Positions 17,324 to 26,111 are shown, counted from the first letter of the stretch. The stretch: DNA of 64,000 nucleotides from Amycolatopsis solani (GCF_033441515.1 NZ_JAWQJT010000001.1:1984001-2048000); one strand, 5' to 3'. Numbers and translations: made by a program. Notes: generated from the letters alone by a model not told the origin.

Positions 17324-17599
17324 TCACCAGGGTTCGGCGTCGCGGTTGCGGGCCCAGCGCCAGGCGCGCGCGAAACCCCGCCGGACGAGCTGCCCGGCTC
17401 GCCGCAGCGGCCACGGCAGCCCCGGCCGGTCCTCGGTGGCCCGCCAGATCTTCACCGCGCGCGGGTACCGGCGCCGGACCCCGCTCAGGGATTTGTCCCA
17501 GACCGCGAAGCCGCGCTCGGCCTGCTGACCGTTCCCGGCCGGCAGCCGCACGATGTACCGGTGCAGCCCGTCCCGCGCGGTCTTGCCCACGTCGCCCAC
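17324..17599 (-). CDS. Hypothetical basic protein, 91 residues
   Basis: A small Arg/Trp-rich protein that I do not recognise. It starts MGDVGKTARDGLHRY and ends in a strongly basic tail (RRGFARAWRWARNRD). It lies 21 bases upstream of the Rsm22-type gene on the same strand and is probably co-transcribed with it. No signal peptide or membrane helix is apparent. Codon use is GC-rich in third positions, which supports real coding, but the short length keeps confidence moderate. Confidence 0.55.
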   Translation of the reverse strand: MGDVGKTARDGLHRYIVRLPAGNGQQAERGFAVWDKSLSGVRRRYPRAVKIWRATEDRPGLPWPLRRAGQLVRRGFARAWRWARNRDAEPW

Positions 17600-17696
17600 C
17601 CCCGGACTCGGTGCGGGGCCGCCCCCGCGCCCGAATCATCCCTCCGAGCGACCCTGAGCTGCTAGTTTTCCGGCGCGAAAAGTTTTTCGCCGGACC

Positions 17697-17723
17697 TGTC
17701 GATCCGGGCCGCCGCCGTTCGAC
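17697..17723 (+). promoter_or_regulatory. ECF42-type promoter of the YCII gene pair
   Basis: TGTCGA at 17697-17702 and CGAC at 17720-17723 are separated by 17 bases. This fits the promoter described for ECF42 sigma factors (TGTCGA, then CGA or CGT). It lies 35 bases before the first YCII gene, so the ECF42 factor downstream probably drives its own operon. Confidence 0.7.
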
Positions 17724-17757
17724 GCGTGGGCAAGAGACCGACCGAGAGGAGACCGCT

Positions 17758-18180
17758 GTGCGGTTCATGGTGATCGTCAAGACGAACGAGCAGACCGACG
17801 GCAAGGCCCCCAGCGCCGAGTTGCTGGCCGAGATGGGGAAGTTCAACGAGGAGATGGTCAAGGCCGGCGTCCTGCTGGCGGGCGAGGGGCTCACGCCGAG
17901 CTCGGAAGGCGCCCGCGTCGTCTTCGACGGGACCGAGGCCCCCAAGGTCGTCGACGGTCCGTTCACCGAGTCGAAGGAGCTCGTCGGCGGCTTCTGGATC
18001 CTCCAGTGCCGCGACCGCGAAGAGTGCGTCGAGTGGATCAAGCGGATGCCGAACCCCGAGGGCGAGCACGGCGAGGTCGAGATCCGGCGCGTCGCCGAGG
18101 CGTCCGACTTCGAGAACATGACGCCCGAGGTCGCGGAGCTGGAAGGGCGGCTCCGCGCGCAGAGCGCCCAGGGGGCCTGA
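17758..18180 (+). CDS. YCII/DGPF-domain protein 1
   Basis: This 140-residue protein belongs to the YCII/DGPF family, with the hallmark VVDGPFTESKELVGGFWIL at about residues 62-80. DGPF proteins are the conserved partners of ECF42 sigma factors; their biochemical role is not established. The GTG at 17758 follows GAGAGGAG. A C-terminal tail after about residue 115 (EVAELEGRLRAQSAQ) is longer than in the second copy. Its stop overlaps the next start (TGATG), so the two copies are translationally coupled. Cytoplasmic. Confidence 0.85.
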   Translation: MRFMVIVKTNEQTDGKAPSAELLAEMGKFNEEMVKAGVLLAGEGLTPSSEGARVVFDGTEAPKVVDGPFTESKELVGGFWILQCRDREECVEWIKRMPNPEGEHGEVEIRRVAEASDFENMTPEVAELEGRLRAQSAQGA

Positions 18181-18530
18181 TGCGGTTCCTGGTGATGGTC
18201 AAGGCCACTCCCGAGTCCGAGGCGCCCGGGTTCCAGGTGCCGGCCGACGAGCTGGCCGCGATGTCGAAGTTCAACGCGCGGCTGCTGGACGAGGGCCGGA
18301 TCGTGCTGGCCGAGGGACTCACCTCCAGCGCCGAAGGCGTCCGCGTCGTCTTCGAAGGGGATGCCGAGCCGAAGGTCATCGACGGGCCGTTCGCGGAGAC
18401 GAAGGAGCTGATCGCCGGGTTCTGGGTGCTCAACGGCGAGTCGGTCGAGGACATCGTCGCGCTGATGAAGCAGGCGCCGAACCCGGACGCGAAGGGTGGC
18501 GTGCTGGAGATCCGGCCCCTCGCCGAGTAG
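18180..18530 (+). CDS. YCII/DGPF-domain protein 2
   Basis: A 116-residue paralogue of the preceding gene with VIDGPFAETKELIAGFWVL at about residues 61-79. Its ATG overlaps the previous stop. The ECF42 gene begins 40 bases downstream on the same strand. Two DGPF genes followed by the sigma factor is a recurring arrangement of ECF42 loci. The two copies are clearly homologous but diverged, so the duplication is old. Enzymatic activity is unknown. Confidence 0.85.
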   Translation: MRFLVMVKATPESEAPGFQVPADELAAMSKFNARLLDEGRIVLAEGLTSSAEGVRVVFEGDAEPKVIDGPFAETKELIAGFWVLNGESVEDIVALMKQAPNPDAKGGVLEIRPLAE

Positions 18531-18569
18531 TGGGTTGCACCGCGGCCGATCACCCTGTCTGATGGCCGG

Positions 18570-19835
18570 GTGACGGTTGCGGACACCCGGAGCACGGTCG
18601 AAGCGGTCTGGCGCATCGAGTCGCCGCGGCTCATCGCGGGCCTGGCCCGGATGGCCCGTGGCGACGTCGGTCTCGCCGAAGAGCTGGCGCAGGACGCGCT
18701 GGTCGCGGCGCTCGAGCAGTGGCCGGAGTCCGGGGTGCCGCGCAACCCCGGCGCGTGGCTGATGACCATCGCCAAGCGCCGCGCGGTCGACCAGTTCCGC
18801 CGCAACGAGCGGTACGCGGAGAAGCTCGAGGAGGTCGGCCGCGACCAGCAGCTCGGCGAGGGCGTGCTGCCGGACTTCGACGCGGCCCTCGACGACCACA
18901 TCGAGGACGACGTCCTGCGCCTGCTGTTCGTCGCCTGCCACCCGGTGCTGAACACCCAGGCCAGGGTCGCGCTGACGCTGCGCATGCTCGGCGGCCTGAC
19001 GACCGACGAGATCGCGCGCGCGTTCCTGGTCCGCGAATCGACGATCGCCCAGCGGATCGTCCGGGCGAAGAAGGCGCTGACGGCGGCGAAGGTGCCGTTC
19101 GAGGTCCCGGAGGGCGACGAGCGCGTCGCCCGGCTGTCGTCCGTGCTCGAGGTCCTCTACCTGGTGTTCAACGAGGGCTATTCGGCCACCCGCGGCGACG
19201 ACTGGATGCGCCCGGCGCTGTGCGAGGAGGCGATGCGCCTCGGCCGCGTGCTCGCCGCGCTGATGCCGGGCGAGTCGGAGGTCCACGGCCTGGTCGCGCT
19301 GATGGAACTGCAGGCGTCGCGCGCGAAGGCCCGCACCAAGCCGGACGGCGAGCCGGTGCTGTTGCTGGACCAGGACCGCTCCCGCTGGGACCGCTTCCTG
19401 ATCCAGCACGGCTTGGCCGCGCTGGCGCTTTCGGAGCAGATCGCCGAAGGGGCGTACGGGCCGTACTCGGCGCAGGCGGCGATCGCGGCCTGCCACGCCC
19501 GCGCCCGGACCCCGGAGGAGACGGACTGGGCGCGGATCGCGGCGTTGTACGAAGGTCTCGGCAAGCTCCAGCCGTCGCCGGTGATCGAGCTGAACCGCGG
19601 GGTCGCGGTGGCGATGGCGTACGGGCCGGATGCGGGCCTCGCGGTGGTGGACGCAGTGGCGTCCGACGCGGCGCTGAAGGACTACCACCTGCTGCCCAGC
19701 GTCCGGGGCGACCTGCTGGAGAAGCTCGGCCGGCTGGAGGAGGCGGAGCGCGAGTTCCGGCGCGCGGCGGAGATGACGGAGAACGCCCGCGAGCGCGAGC
19801 TGCTCCTCAACCGCGCGAAGGCCGTCAGCGGCTAG
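18570..19835 (+). CDS. ECF42-family RNA polymerase sigma factor with C-terminal TPR-like domain
   Basis: The 421-residue protein has sigma region 2 (EELAQDALVAALEQWP near 32, then NPGAWLMTIAKRRAVDQFRR) and region 4 (LTTDEIARAFLVRESTIAQRIVRAKKAL near 143-170). A long C-terminal extension of about 200 residues with TPR-like helices is the ECF42 signature and is required for activity in studied members. No anti-sigma factor is present, as usual for the group. It starts at GTG 18570. It probably recognises the promoter at 17697-17723. Its end overlaps the convergent HD gene by four bases. Confidence 0.9.
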   Translation: MTVADTRSTVEAVWRIESPRLIAGLARMARGDVGLAEELAQDALVAALEQWPESGVPRNPGAWLMTIAKRRAVDQFRRNERYAEKLEEVGRDQQLGEGVLPDFDAALDDHIEDDVLRLLFVACHPVLNTQARVALTLRMLGGLTTDEIARAFLVRESTIAQRIVRAKKALTAAKVPFEVPEGDERVARLSSVLEVLYLVFNEGYSATRGDDWMRPALCEEAMRLGRVLAALMPGESEVHGLVALMELQASRAKARTKPDGEPVLLLDQDRSRWDRFLIQHGLAALALSEQIAEGAYGPYSAQAAIAACHARARTPEETDWARIAALYEGLGKLQPSPVIELNRGVAVAMAYGPDAGLAVVDAVASDAALKDYHLLPSVRGDLLEKLGRLEEAEREFRRAAEMTENARERELLLNRAKAVSG

Positions 19836-20386
19836 CGGCCCCGCCACGAGAGCGGCGACAACGTCAACGCCGCCTCCGCGATCTTCCTCGCCGTTTCGGT
19901 TTTGAGGCCCTTCGTCGCCGACGCGATCCACTCGTCGACCGGGCGCACGCCGACGTCGCGGTACTCCAGCGCCTGCAGCAGCATCTCCAGCTTGTCCGCG
20001 TCCTTCGCGCACAACGACTCCGCCGAAGCGCGGCTCTCGTACTCGTCCACCGCCTCGCGCACCAGCGCGCGGGACCGCGGCGGCAGCGCGGCCGTCTGGT
20101 CCGCCGTGATTTCCCGGGGTTCCGGCTTGCGCAGGTACTCCACCGCCGTCAGCGGGAGGTCGCCCGTCCGCGTCTCCTGCGTGTCGTGCCACAGCGCCAG
20201 GAACGCCGCCCGTTCGGGGGACGCGCCCTCCTCCGCCGCGATCAGCGCCGCCAGCTGGGCCGCGCGGAGGCTGTGCTCGCCGACCGACTCCGGGTCGCGG
20301 ACGCCCGCGTGCCACCAGCCCGACCGCCGGATCCGTTTCAGGAGGCCGAGTTCGTAGCCGAACGAGGCCAGCGCTTCAGACGTCAT
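19832..20386 (-). CDS. HD-domain phosphohydrolase (YfbR-type 5'-nucleotidase-like)
   Basis: A 184-residue HD-domain protein. Metal-binding residues are visible as ESVGEHSLRAAQ near 34 and LALWHDTQE near 63, with a later Asp in KDADKLEML near 128. This is the pattern of YfbR/HDDC2-type enzymes that hydrolyse 5'-deoxynucleoside monophosphates. It is soluble and cytoplasmic. It is convergent with the ECF42 gene and just downstream of the lactate permease gene on the same strand, 10 bases away. Co-transcription is possible, though the hairpin-free gap gives no sign either way. Confidence 0.75.
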   Translation of the reverse strand: MTSEALASFGYELGLLKRIRRSGWWHAGVRDPESVGEHSLRAAQLAALIAAEEGASPERAAFLALWHDTQETRTGDLPLTAVEYLRKPEPREITADQTAALPPRSRALVREAVDEYESRASAESLCAKDADKLEMLLQALEYRDVGVRPVDEWIASATKGLKTETARKIAEAALTLSPLSWRGR

Positions 20387-20396
20387 GCCGCTCAGC

Positions 20397-22082
20397 CTAG
20401 GGCGACGGGATCATCGCCGTCAGGATCGTCGCCTGCAGGAGGGAAATCACGCCGACCACCGCCGTCAGCAGCAGGGACCACAGGAACGTCTGCCGCAGCA
20501 GCGAGCCCTCCTTGCCGCTCTGGCCGATCGCCGTCGCGCCGATCGACAGGTTCTGCGGCGAGATCATCTTGCCCATCACGCCGCCGGAGGTGTTGGTCGC
20601 GCCCGCGAGGATCGGGTTCAGGTTCAGCTGCTGGGCCGAGATCACCTGCATCGGGCCGAACAGGCTGTTCGTCGACGCGTCCGAGCCGGTCAGGAACACG
20701 CCCAGCCAGCCGATGTAGGCCGAGAACAGCGGGAAAACCGCGCCGGTCGTGGCCAGTGCGAGGCCCAGCGTCTGCGTCGCGCCCGAGTAGTTCATCACGA
20801 AGGCGATGGCCAGGATCATGAAGATCGTCGCGAGCGCCCAGCGCATCTGGACCAGCGTCGACCGGTACGTCTTGAGCAGCAACGCCGGCCGCGCGCCCAT
20901 CGCGAAGCCGGCGACGACCGCGGCGATCAGCGCGACCGTGCCCGGCGAGAACAGGAAGTCCACCGTGAACGTCGCCGCGTAGGGCGCGTTCTTCGCCGTG
21001 ATCGGCGGGTGCTGGACGACGTGGTTGTGCAGCCCCGGCCACGCGAAGATCCAGTCCGCCTTGTGCAGCAGCTTCGTGAGGTCCAGCCAGCCGGGGAGGT
21101 TCTTGAAGATCGTGCCGATCCGGGACAGGAAGATGGCCAGGATCAGGATGACGTAGGGCATCCACGCGTAGAGCGCGCCGCGCCCGGCCTGCGCCGCGCC
21201 GAGACTCTTGACAGCGCTTTCTTCGCCCTCGAACCGCCACACGGTCGCGGGCTGCCAGAACCGCGTCAGCACCCACAGCGCGGCCATCGCGGTGAGCGCG
21301 GCGAGGACGTCGACCAGGCTGGCGCTGATGTAGTTGGACGCGACGAACTGCATGGCCGCGAACGCGATCCCGGCGGTCAGCACGGCGGGCCACACCTCGA
21401 GCATGCGCTTCCAGCCGGCCAGCACCACGACCAGGAACGCGGGGATGATCAGCGCCAGCACCGGAACCTGCCGCCCGACCATCGCCGAGAACAGCTCGGT
21501 CGCCTGGTCCTGCTTGAGGTGCATGATCGGCGCGGTCAGCCGCCCGAGCACGATCAGCGGGTTGCCGAGCCCACCGAACGCGACCGGCGCGGTGTTCGCC
21601 AGCAACGCCAGCACGACGGCCTTCACCGGCGGAAACCCGAGCGCGGCCATCATCGCGGCGGTGATCGCGATCGGCGACCCGCCACCCGCGACGCCTTCGA
21701 GCAGCGCGCCGAACGCGAAGGCGATCAGCAGCGCCTGGAGCCGCCGGTCTTCGCTGAACCCGGCGAGCACGCGCTTGATGCTGTCGAACCGGCCGGTCGC
21801 CACGGTGACGTTGTGGAAGTACACGGCGTGGAACGCGATCCAGGCCACCGACCACACCCCGAACAAAACGCCCATCGCCGCGGAGTCGAACGCCAGCGCG
21901 GCAGGCATCCGGTACAGCAACAGGGCCACCCCGAGCGCGGTGACCAGCGCGAGCGCCGCCGAAAGGTGCGCGGAGAAGCGCACAACCCCGAGCGCGACGA
22001 GCAGCACGACGATCGGCAGCGCGGCGAGCAGCGCGGACACCCACAGCCCGCCCGCGGGCTGGTAGTCCTGGATCCAGGTCAC
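20397..22082 (-). CDS. lctP: L-lactate permease (LctP family)
   Basis: The 561-residue protein is an integral membrane transporter with about 13 hydrophobic segments. LctP-family marks include FGALLEGVAGGGSPIAI near 120 and a C-terminal TNSLFGPMQ...GATNTSGGVMGKMISPQ stretch. It imports lactate or glycolate with protons. The GTG at 22082 has AAGGAG six bases upstream; the listed longer frame runs back through the palindrome at 22127-22183 and is rejected. The IclR-type regulator gene lies upstream on the same strand and may control it. No lactate dehydrogenase genes are adjacent. Confidence 0.88.
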   Translation of the reverse strand: MTWIQDYQPAGGLWVSALLAALPIVVLLVALGVVRFSAHLSAALALVTALGVALLLYRMPAALAFDSAAMGVLFGVWSVAWIAFHAVYFHNVTVATGRFDSIKRVLAGFSEDRRLQALLIAFAFGALLEGVAGGGSPIAITAAMMAALGFPPVKAVVLALLANTAPVAFGGLGNPLIVLGRLTAPIMHLKQDQATELFSAMVGRQVPVLALIIPAFLVVVLAGWKRMLEVWPAVLTAGIAFAAMQFVASNYISASLVDVLAALTAMAALWVLTRFWQPATVWRFEGEESAVKSLGAAQAGRGALYAWMPYVILILAIFLSRIGTIFKNLPGWLDLTKLLHKADWIFAWPGLHNHVVQHPPITAKNAPYAATFTVDFLFSPGTVALIAAVVAGFAMGARPALLLKTYRSTLVQMRWALATIFMILAIAFVMNYSGATQTLGLALATTGAVFPLFSAYIGWLGVFLTGSDASTNSLFGPMQVISAQQLNLNPILAGATNTSGGVMGKMISPQNLSIGATAIGQSGKEGSLLRQTFLWSLLLTAVVGVISLLQATILTAMIPSP

Positions 22083-22126
22083 GGTCGGCTCCTTCGCCGG
22101 TTCGCGGGGACAACGGCCGCGCGGAG

Positions 22127-22183
22127 GTGTCTTGAATGAGTCATTCAGGACCTCCGGTGACCTGAATGACTCATTCAAGACAC
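22127..22183. terminator. 57-bp palindrome between IclR and lactate permease genes (ttgaatga family)
   Basis: Perfect 23-base arms (left arm begins GTGTCTTGAATGAGTCATTC) flank an 11-base loop. It follows the stop of the IclR gene in the direction of transcription, so it probably terminates IclR transcripts and isolates the permease promoter. It shares its core unit with the element at 11309-11353. Confidence 0.78.
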
Positions 22184-22208
22184 TGGGGCGGGCCCAGCCT
22201 GAGCGGAG

Positions 22209-22991
22209 TCAGGCGGGCCGGCTCCGCACGAACCCCAACCGCAGCGACAGCGCCGCCGCGGTCCCGGCCACCGAGGCGCCGAGCTCGTCGAGGCGGCGCA
22301 ACACCCGCGGCGCCGGTCCGGCGATGCTGATGGCGGCGATCGGCCGTCCCGAATGGTCGCGGACCGCGGCCGCCACGCAGCCGACGTCCGGCTCGTTCTC
22401 CACCTCGTCGATCGCCCATCCCCGCCTGCTGGTGCGCGCGAGCTCGTCGAGCAGGCGGTGCGGGTCGATGATCGTCTTCAGCGTCAGCGAATCCAGCTTC
22501 ATCCGGCGGACGCGCTCGGCGCGGTCGGGCTCCGGCAGCGCGGCGAGCCACGCCTTCCCGAGCGACGTCGCGTGCTGCGGGCGCCGCGTGCCGAGGCGGC
22601 AGGCGAGCGTCACGGCGCTGGCGCTGCGTTCGGTGGCGACGTAGACCATCGTGTCGTTGTCCGGCACGGCGAGGTAGGTCGTCTCGCCCGAGCGTTCCGC
22701 GAGCGACGCGAGGTACCGCGGCGCGCACCGGTGCAGGTCGGTCGCCGCCATCGCGCGGGCGCCGAGTTCGACCAGGCGCGTCCCGAGCCGGACGCGGCCG
22801 GTGATCTGGTCGGCTTCGAGGTACTCGAGGTTCTTCAGGGTGCCGACGATCCGGTACGCGGCACTGCGGGAAAGCCCCAGTTGCCGCGCGATCGCATTGG
22901 TGGAAATCTCCTGGTGCCTGCCCACGTGCTCCAGCACCGCGAGCCCGCGTTCGAGAGTTCCGCTGTTTTCCAGCCCGCGCTCCGCTCCCAC
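22209..22991 (-). CDS. IclR-family transcriptional regulator
   Basis: The 260-residue protein has an N-terminal winged helix-turn-helix (ERGLAVLEHVGRHQEISTNAIARQLGLSRSAAYRIVGTL, about residues 12-50) and the IclR effector-binding domain (HATSLGKAWLAALPE near 145; GWAIDEVENEPDVGCVAAAV near 190). The GTG at 22991 with GGAGGG four bases upstream is chosen over an earlier in-frame ATG at 23060. IclR regulators commonly sense small organic acids, so control of the downstream lactate permease is reasonable but inferred. Confidence 0.85.
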   Translation of the reverse strand: MGAERGLENSGTLERGLAVLEHVGRHQEISTNAIARQLGLSRSAAYRIVGTLKNLEYLEADQITGRVRLGTRLVELGARAMAATDLHRCAPRYLASLAERSGETTYLAVPDNDTMVYVATERSASAVTLACRLGTRRPQHATSLGKAWLAALPEPDRAERVRRMKLDSLTLKTIIDPHRLLDELARTSRRGWAIDEVENEPDVGCVAAAVRDHSGRPIAAISIAGPAPRVLRRLDELGASVAGTAAALSLRLGFVRSRPA

Positions 22992-23214
22992 GTTGCCCTC
23001 CGTTGGACGGTTTCCGCTCAGCGGCAAGCATTTCCGCTGGGTGGGTTTGGACGGTAACACCTCCGATGTATGTACGGAAGATCTTGAAACGCTTCAGGAG
23101 AAATGCGGTTACTTGACCATGCTAATTGGTACAACCTCCGATGGTTAGGTTTCCTACCTATGGCGGTTGCGGGCACTGAAGCAGGCGCGTTCGACACGTT
23201 CGACAACGTTGTCT

Positions 23215-23248
23215 TTCAGGTCCGTGAATGCGCATTCACGGACCTGAA
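23215..23248. terminator. Perfect 34-bp palindrome
   Basis: Two perfect 17-base arms (TTCAGGTCCGTGAATGC and its complement) meet without a loop. It lies just after the TetR gene stop at 23261, in that gene's direction. It may be a terminator; absence of a loop would also suit a dimeric protein-binding site. The GAATGCGCATTC centre echoes the GAATGA palindromes. Confidence 0.6.
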
Positions 23249-23260
23249 TCGCTGGGCGGG

Positions 23261-23836
23261 TCAGTGGGGAAAAGTCGCGAATGCCGGGACGGCCGCCAGC
23301 ACCTCGTCCAGCGCTTGCCGCGCGGAATCGCCGAAGTCGCCGCCGGTGCTCCAGCGGTCGTGGGCGAGCTTCATCGCGAGCGCGCCCAGTTCCGCGGCGA
23401 CGCACGCCGTCAGCTCCGGGACGCCGCGCCGCTTGAGGGCGTCGGTCATCGCGGCGATGAGGGTGAGGCCCTTCAGTGCTTCGCGCTCTCGCAGTTCCGG
23501 GTTGGCGTCGATCACCGCTCGCCGGAGCGCGCCGAGCTCGCGGCGTTCCGGGGTGAAGGCGGCCCGGCCGATCGCGACCATGGCTTCGGTCAACGCCTCC
23601 AGCGGGCCGGCGGTCTCCGGTGCCGACGCGATCGCCTCGGCGAGCAGGCCGGCCAGCGCGCCGCCGCCGAAGAGGACTTCGCGCTTGTCCTGGAAGTGGC
23701 GGAAGAAGGTGCTCTTCGTCAGTCCGGCGCGCTCGGCGATGTCGATCACCGTCGTGTTCTCGTAGCCGCGCTCGGCGAACAGCTCGAGGGCGGCTTTGCT
23801 CAGCCGCTCCGGTGCGTTCGGTTGCCAGCGGGCCAT
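23261..23836 (-). CDS. TetR-family transcriptional repressor
   Basis: This 191-residue protein has a TetR helix-turn-helix at residues 10-55 (FAERGYENTTVIDIAERAGLTKSTFFRHFQDKREVL) and a helical ligand-binding domain. It is divergent from a quinone-oxidoreductase-like gene, with a strong inverted repeat at 23853-23891 in the shared control region. It probably represses both genes until an electrophile or quinone-like ligand binds; the ligand is inferred from the neighbour. The short MARWQPNAPERL N-terminus fits the family. Confidence 0.9.
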   Translation of the reverse strand: MARWQPNAPERLSKAALELFAERGYENTTVIDIAERAGLTKSTFFRHFQDKREVLFGGGALAGLLAEAIASAPETAGPLEALTEAMVAIGRAAFTPERRELGALRRAVIDANPELREREALKGLTLIAAMTDALKRRGVPELTACVAAELGALAMKLAHDRWSTGGDFGDSARQALDEVLAAVPAFATFPH

Positions 23837-23852
23837 GCGACCACTTTACGGC

Positions 23853-23891
23853 ACTTGGTCCCGTCATCGGTGTACGGTGATGGGACCAAGT
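23853..23891. promoter_or_regulatory. TetR operator between tetR and oxidoreductase genes
   Basis: ACTTGGTCCCGTCA (23853-23866) and TGATGGGACCAAGT (23878-23891) are inverted repeats with one mismatch in 14 bases. They are 11 bases apart and sit in the divergent promoter region. This is a strong candidate binding site for the TetR protein encoded at 23261-23836. Confidence 0.8.
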
Positions 23892-23911
23892 CTCATCACT
23901 AGGAGGTTCCC

Positions 23912-24820
23912 GTGAGCCGAGCCGTCGTCTACGAAGAATTCGGTGGTCCCGAAGTCCTGGAGCTGCGAGAAGTACCCGAGCCGCACGCCGGCCCCGGCGA
24001 GGTGCGCGTCCGCGTCGCGGCGGCCGGGCTCAACCCGATGGACTGGGGCATCGCCGCCCGGCCCGAGGCGGCCGCGCAGTTCGGCATCACGCTGCCGTCC
24101 GGCTTCGGGTACGACTTCGCCGGCGTCGTCGACGAGGTCGGGCCCGGCGTCACGGCTTTCGCCGCCGGTGACCGCGTCCACGGCGGCGCGCTCGGCCGGG
24201 CCGTCGCCGACCACGTCGTCGTCGAGGTGCCCGGCGCGCTCTTCCCCACACCGGACGGGATCAGCGACGAGGTGGCGAGCACGCTCCCGGTGGCCGGCTC
24301 CTCGGCGGCCGCGGCGCTGGCGGCGATCGGCCTGCGGGCCGGCGACACCGTCCTGATCGGCGGGGCCGCGGGTGGCGTGGGCATCTTCGCCGTCCAGCTC
24401 GCGAAGCTCGCCGGCGCGACCGTGATCGGCACCGCGTCGGAGAGCACGTTCGGGTTCCTGCGCGAGCTCGGCGCCGAGCCGGTCGCCTACGGCCCCGGGC
24501 TGGCGGACCGGGTGCGGGCGTTCGGCGTGACCGCGGCGACTGACCTGTTCGGCACCGAGACGGCCGAGGCCGCGCTGGCGCTCGGCGTGCCGCCCGAGCG
24601 GATCTCCACGATCGCCGCCGGCCCGATCCCGCCCGGCGGCGTGCGCGCGACCGGGGGAGCCGACGCGGAACCGGGCGCGCTCGCGCGGATCACCGCCGCG
24701 ATCGTGGCCGGCGAGCTCACCGTGCCGGTGGCCGCGGTCTTCCCGGTCGAGAAGATCCGCGACGCCGTCGCGCTGCAGGCCGGGCGGCACGTGCACGGCA
24801 AGGTCGTCGTCACGCTCTGA
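23912..24820 (+). CDS. Zinc-independent medium-chain alcohol dehydrogenase/quinone oxidoreductase
   Basis: The 302-residue enzyme has the MDR N-terminal domain (GPEVLELREVPEPHAGPGEVRVRV, residues 10-33) and an NADPH-binding Rossmann domain (VLIGGAAGGVGIFAVQLAKL near 147-166). The Cys/His ligands of zinc-dependent alcohol dehydrogenases are missing, so it is of the quinone-reductase or enoyl-reductase type. AGGAGG precedes GTG 23912. Its promoter overlaps the TetR operator, so it is probably the main target of that repressor. Confidence 0.88.
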   Translation: MSRAVVYEEFGGPEVLELREVPEPHAGPGEVRVRVAAAGLNPMDWGIAARPEAAAQFGITLPSGFGYDFAGVVDEVGPGVTAFAAGDRVHGGALGRAVADHVVVEVPGALFPTPDGISDEVASTLPVAGSSAAAALAAIGLRAGDTVLIGGAAGGVGIFAVQLAKLAGATVIGTASESTFGFLRELGAEPVAYGPGLADRVRAFGVTAATDLFGTETAEAALALGVPPERISTIAAGPIPPGGVRATGGADAEPGALARITAAIVAGELTVPVAAVFPVEKIRDAVALQAGRHVHGKVVVTL

Positions 24821-24881
24821 GGCGAGACGCGGGCCACGGACTCAGGGAACTCACAGCGCCCGCGGGGCACCATCCGCACCG

Positions 24882-26111
24882 ATGACCGTCCGAAACCCCT
24901 TCCGCACCCGCGCGTCCGTGGCCGCCGGCCGGCTGACCGCCTGGCTCTCCCGCAGTTCGGGGCTCGGCGGCGGCGGCATGATCGGCGGCCGCGTCACGCT
25001 CGCCCTCGACCCGCGGGCGCTGCGGCGGCTCGGGCGGGAGCGGACCGTCGTGCTGGTCACCGGCACCAACGGCAAGACGACGACGTCGCTCATGCTCACC
25101 CGCGCGCTCGAGGCGCTGGCCGAGGTCGCCGCCAACAGCGACGGCGCGAACATGCCCGACGGCGTCCTCGCCGCGCTGGCCGCCCGCCCGGACGCGCCCT
25201 ACGCGGTCCTCGAAGTCGACGAGGCCCACGTGCCGTGGGTGGCCGGCCAGCTCCAGCCGGCCGTGGTCGTGCTGCTCAACCTCAGCCGCGACCAGCTCGA
25301 CCGCGTCGGCGAGGTCCGCGGCACCGAACGCGACCTGCGGGCCGCGCTGGCCGGGCTGCCGGGCACGGTGGTCGTCGCGAACTGCGACGACGTCCTCGTG
25401 ACGTCCGCCGCTTCCGCGGCCGTGCGGCCGGTGTGGGTGAGCACCGGGCGGCGCTGGACCGGCGACTCGACGGCGTGCCCGCGCTGCGACGGCCTCGTCG
25501 GGTTCCGCGGCAAGGACTGGAGCTGCGGCTGCGGGCTGGCCCGCCCGGAACCCGGCTGGACCCTCGACGGCGACCTCGTCCGCACGCCCGGCGGCCGCCA
25601 GGTCGACCTCGACCTGCGGCTGCCGGGCGACGCGAACCGGGCGAACGCGGCGCTCGCGCTCGCCGCGGCGCACCGCCTCGGCGTGCCGCCGCACACCGCG
25701 GCCGCCCGGCTGCGGACCATCACCGACATCGGCGGCCGCTACCGCACGATCCGCCGGTCGCGGCACTCCGTGCGGCTGATGCTGGCGAAGAACCCGGCCG
25801 GCTGGGTCGAAACGCTGCGCGTGCTCGACGAGGACACGCCGGTGGTCGTCGCGGTGAACGCGCAGGAAGCCGACGGGCGCGACCTGTCCTGGCTCTGGGA
25901 CGTGCACTTCGAGCGGCTGCGCGGGCGCCAGGTGGTCGTCACCGGCGAGCGCGGCGCCGACCTAGCCGTCCGGCTCTGTTACGCCGAGGTCGCGCACTGG
26001 ACCGAGCCGGACCCGGTCGCCGCGATCGACGGCCTCCCGCCCGGCGGCGTCGAGCTGGTCGCCAACTACACGGCGTTCCGCGACCTGGTCGGGCGGTTGC
26101 CGGGTGGCTGA
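24882..26111 (+). CDS. murT: Lipid II isoglutaminyl synthase, Mur-ligase subunit MurT
   Basis: The 409-residue protein has the Mur-ligase ATP-binding loop VTGTNGKTTT (about residues 60-69) and the central-domain pattern EVDEAHVP. A four-Cys zinc-ribbon-like insert (CPRCDG...CGCG, about 200-225) and the MurT-specific C-terminal domain (DUF1727) follow. MurT activates the D-glutamate of lipid II, and GatD supplies ammonia, giving D-isoglutamine in peptidoglycan. The last eight bases overlap gatD, so the two subunits are made together. Acts in the cytoplasm at the membrane-bound precursor. Confidence 0.95.
   Translation: MTVRNPFRTRASVAAGRLTAWLSRSSGLGGGGMIGGRVTLALDPRALRRLGRERTVVLVTGTNGKTTTSLMLTRALEALAEVAANSDGANMPDGVLAALAARPDAPYAVLEVDEAHVPWVAGQLQPAVVVLLNLSRDQLDRVGEVRGTERDLRAALAGLPGTVVVANCDDVLVTSAASAAVRPVWVSTGRRWTGDSTACPRCDGLVGFRGKDWSCGCGLARPEPGWTLDGDLVRTPGGRQVDLDLRLPGDANRANAALALAAAHRLGVPPHTAAARLRTITDIGGRYRTIRRSRHSVRLMLAKNPAGWVETLRVLDEDTPVVVAVNAQEADGRDLSWLWDVHFERLRGRQVVVTGERGADLAVRLCYAEVAHWTEPDPVAAIDGLPPGGVELVANYTAFRDLVGRLPGG

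Noticed and set aside
23215..23248. TetR operator of the adjacent regulator
   Set aside because: The palindrome lies after the regulator's stop, whereas a better inverted repeat occupies its promoter region at 23853-23891.
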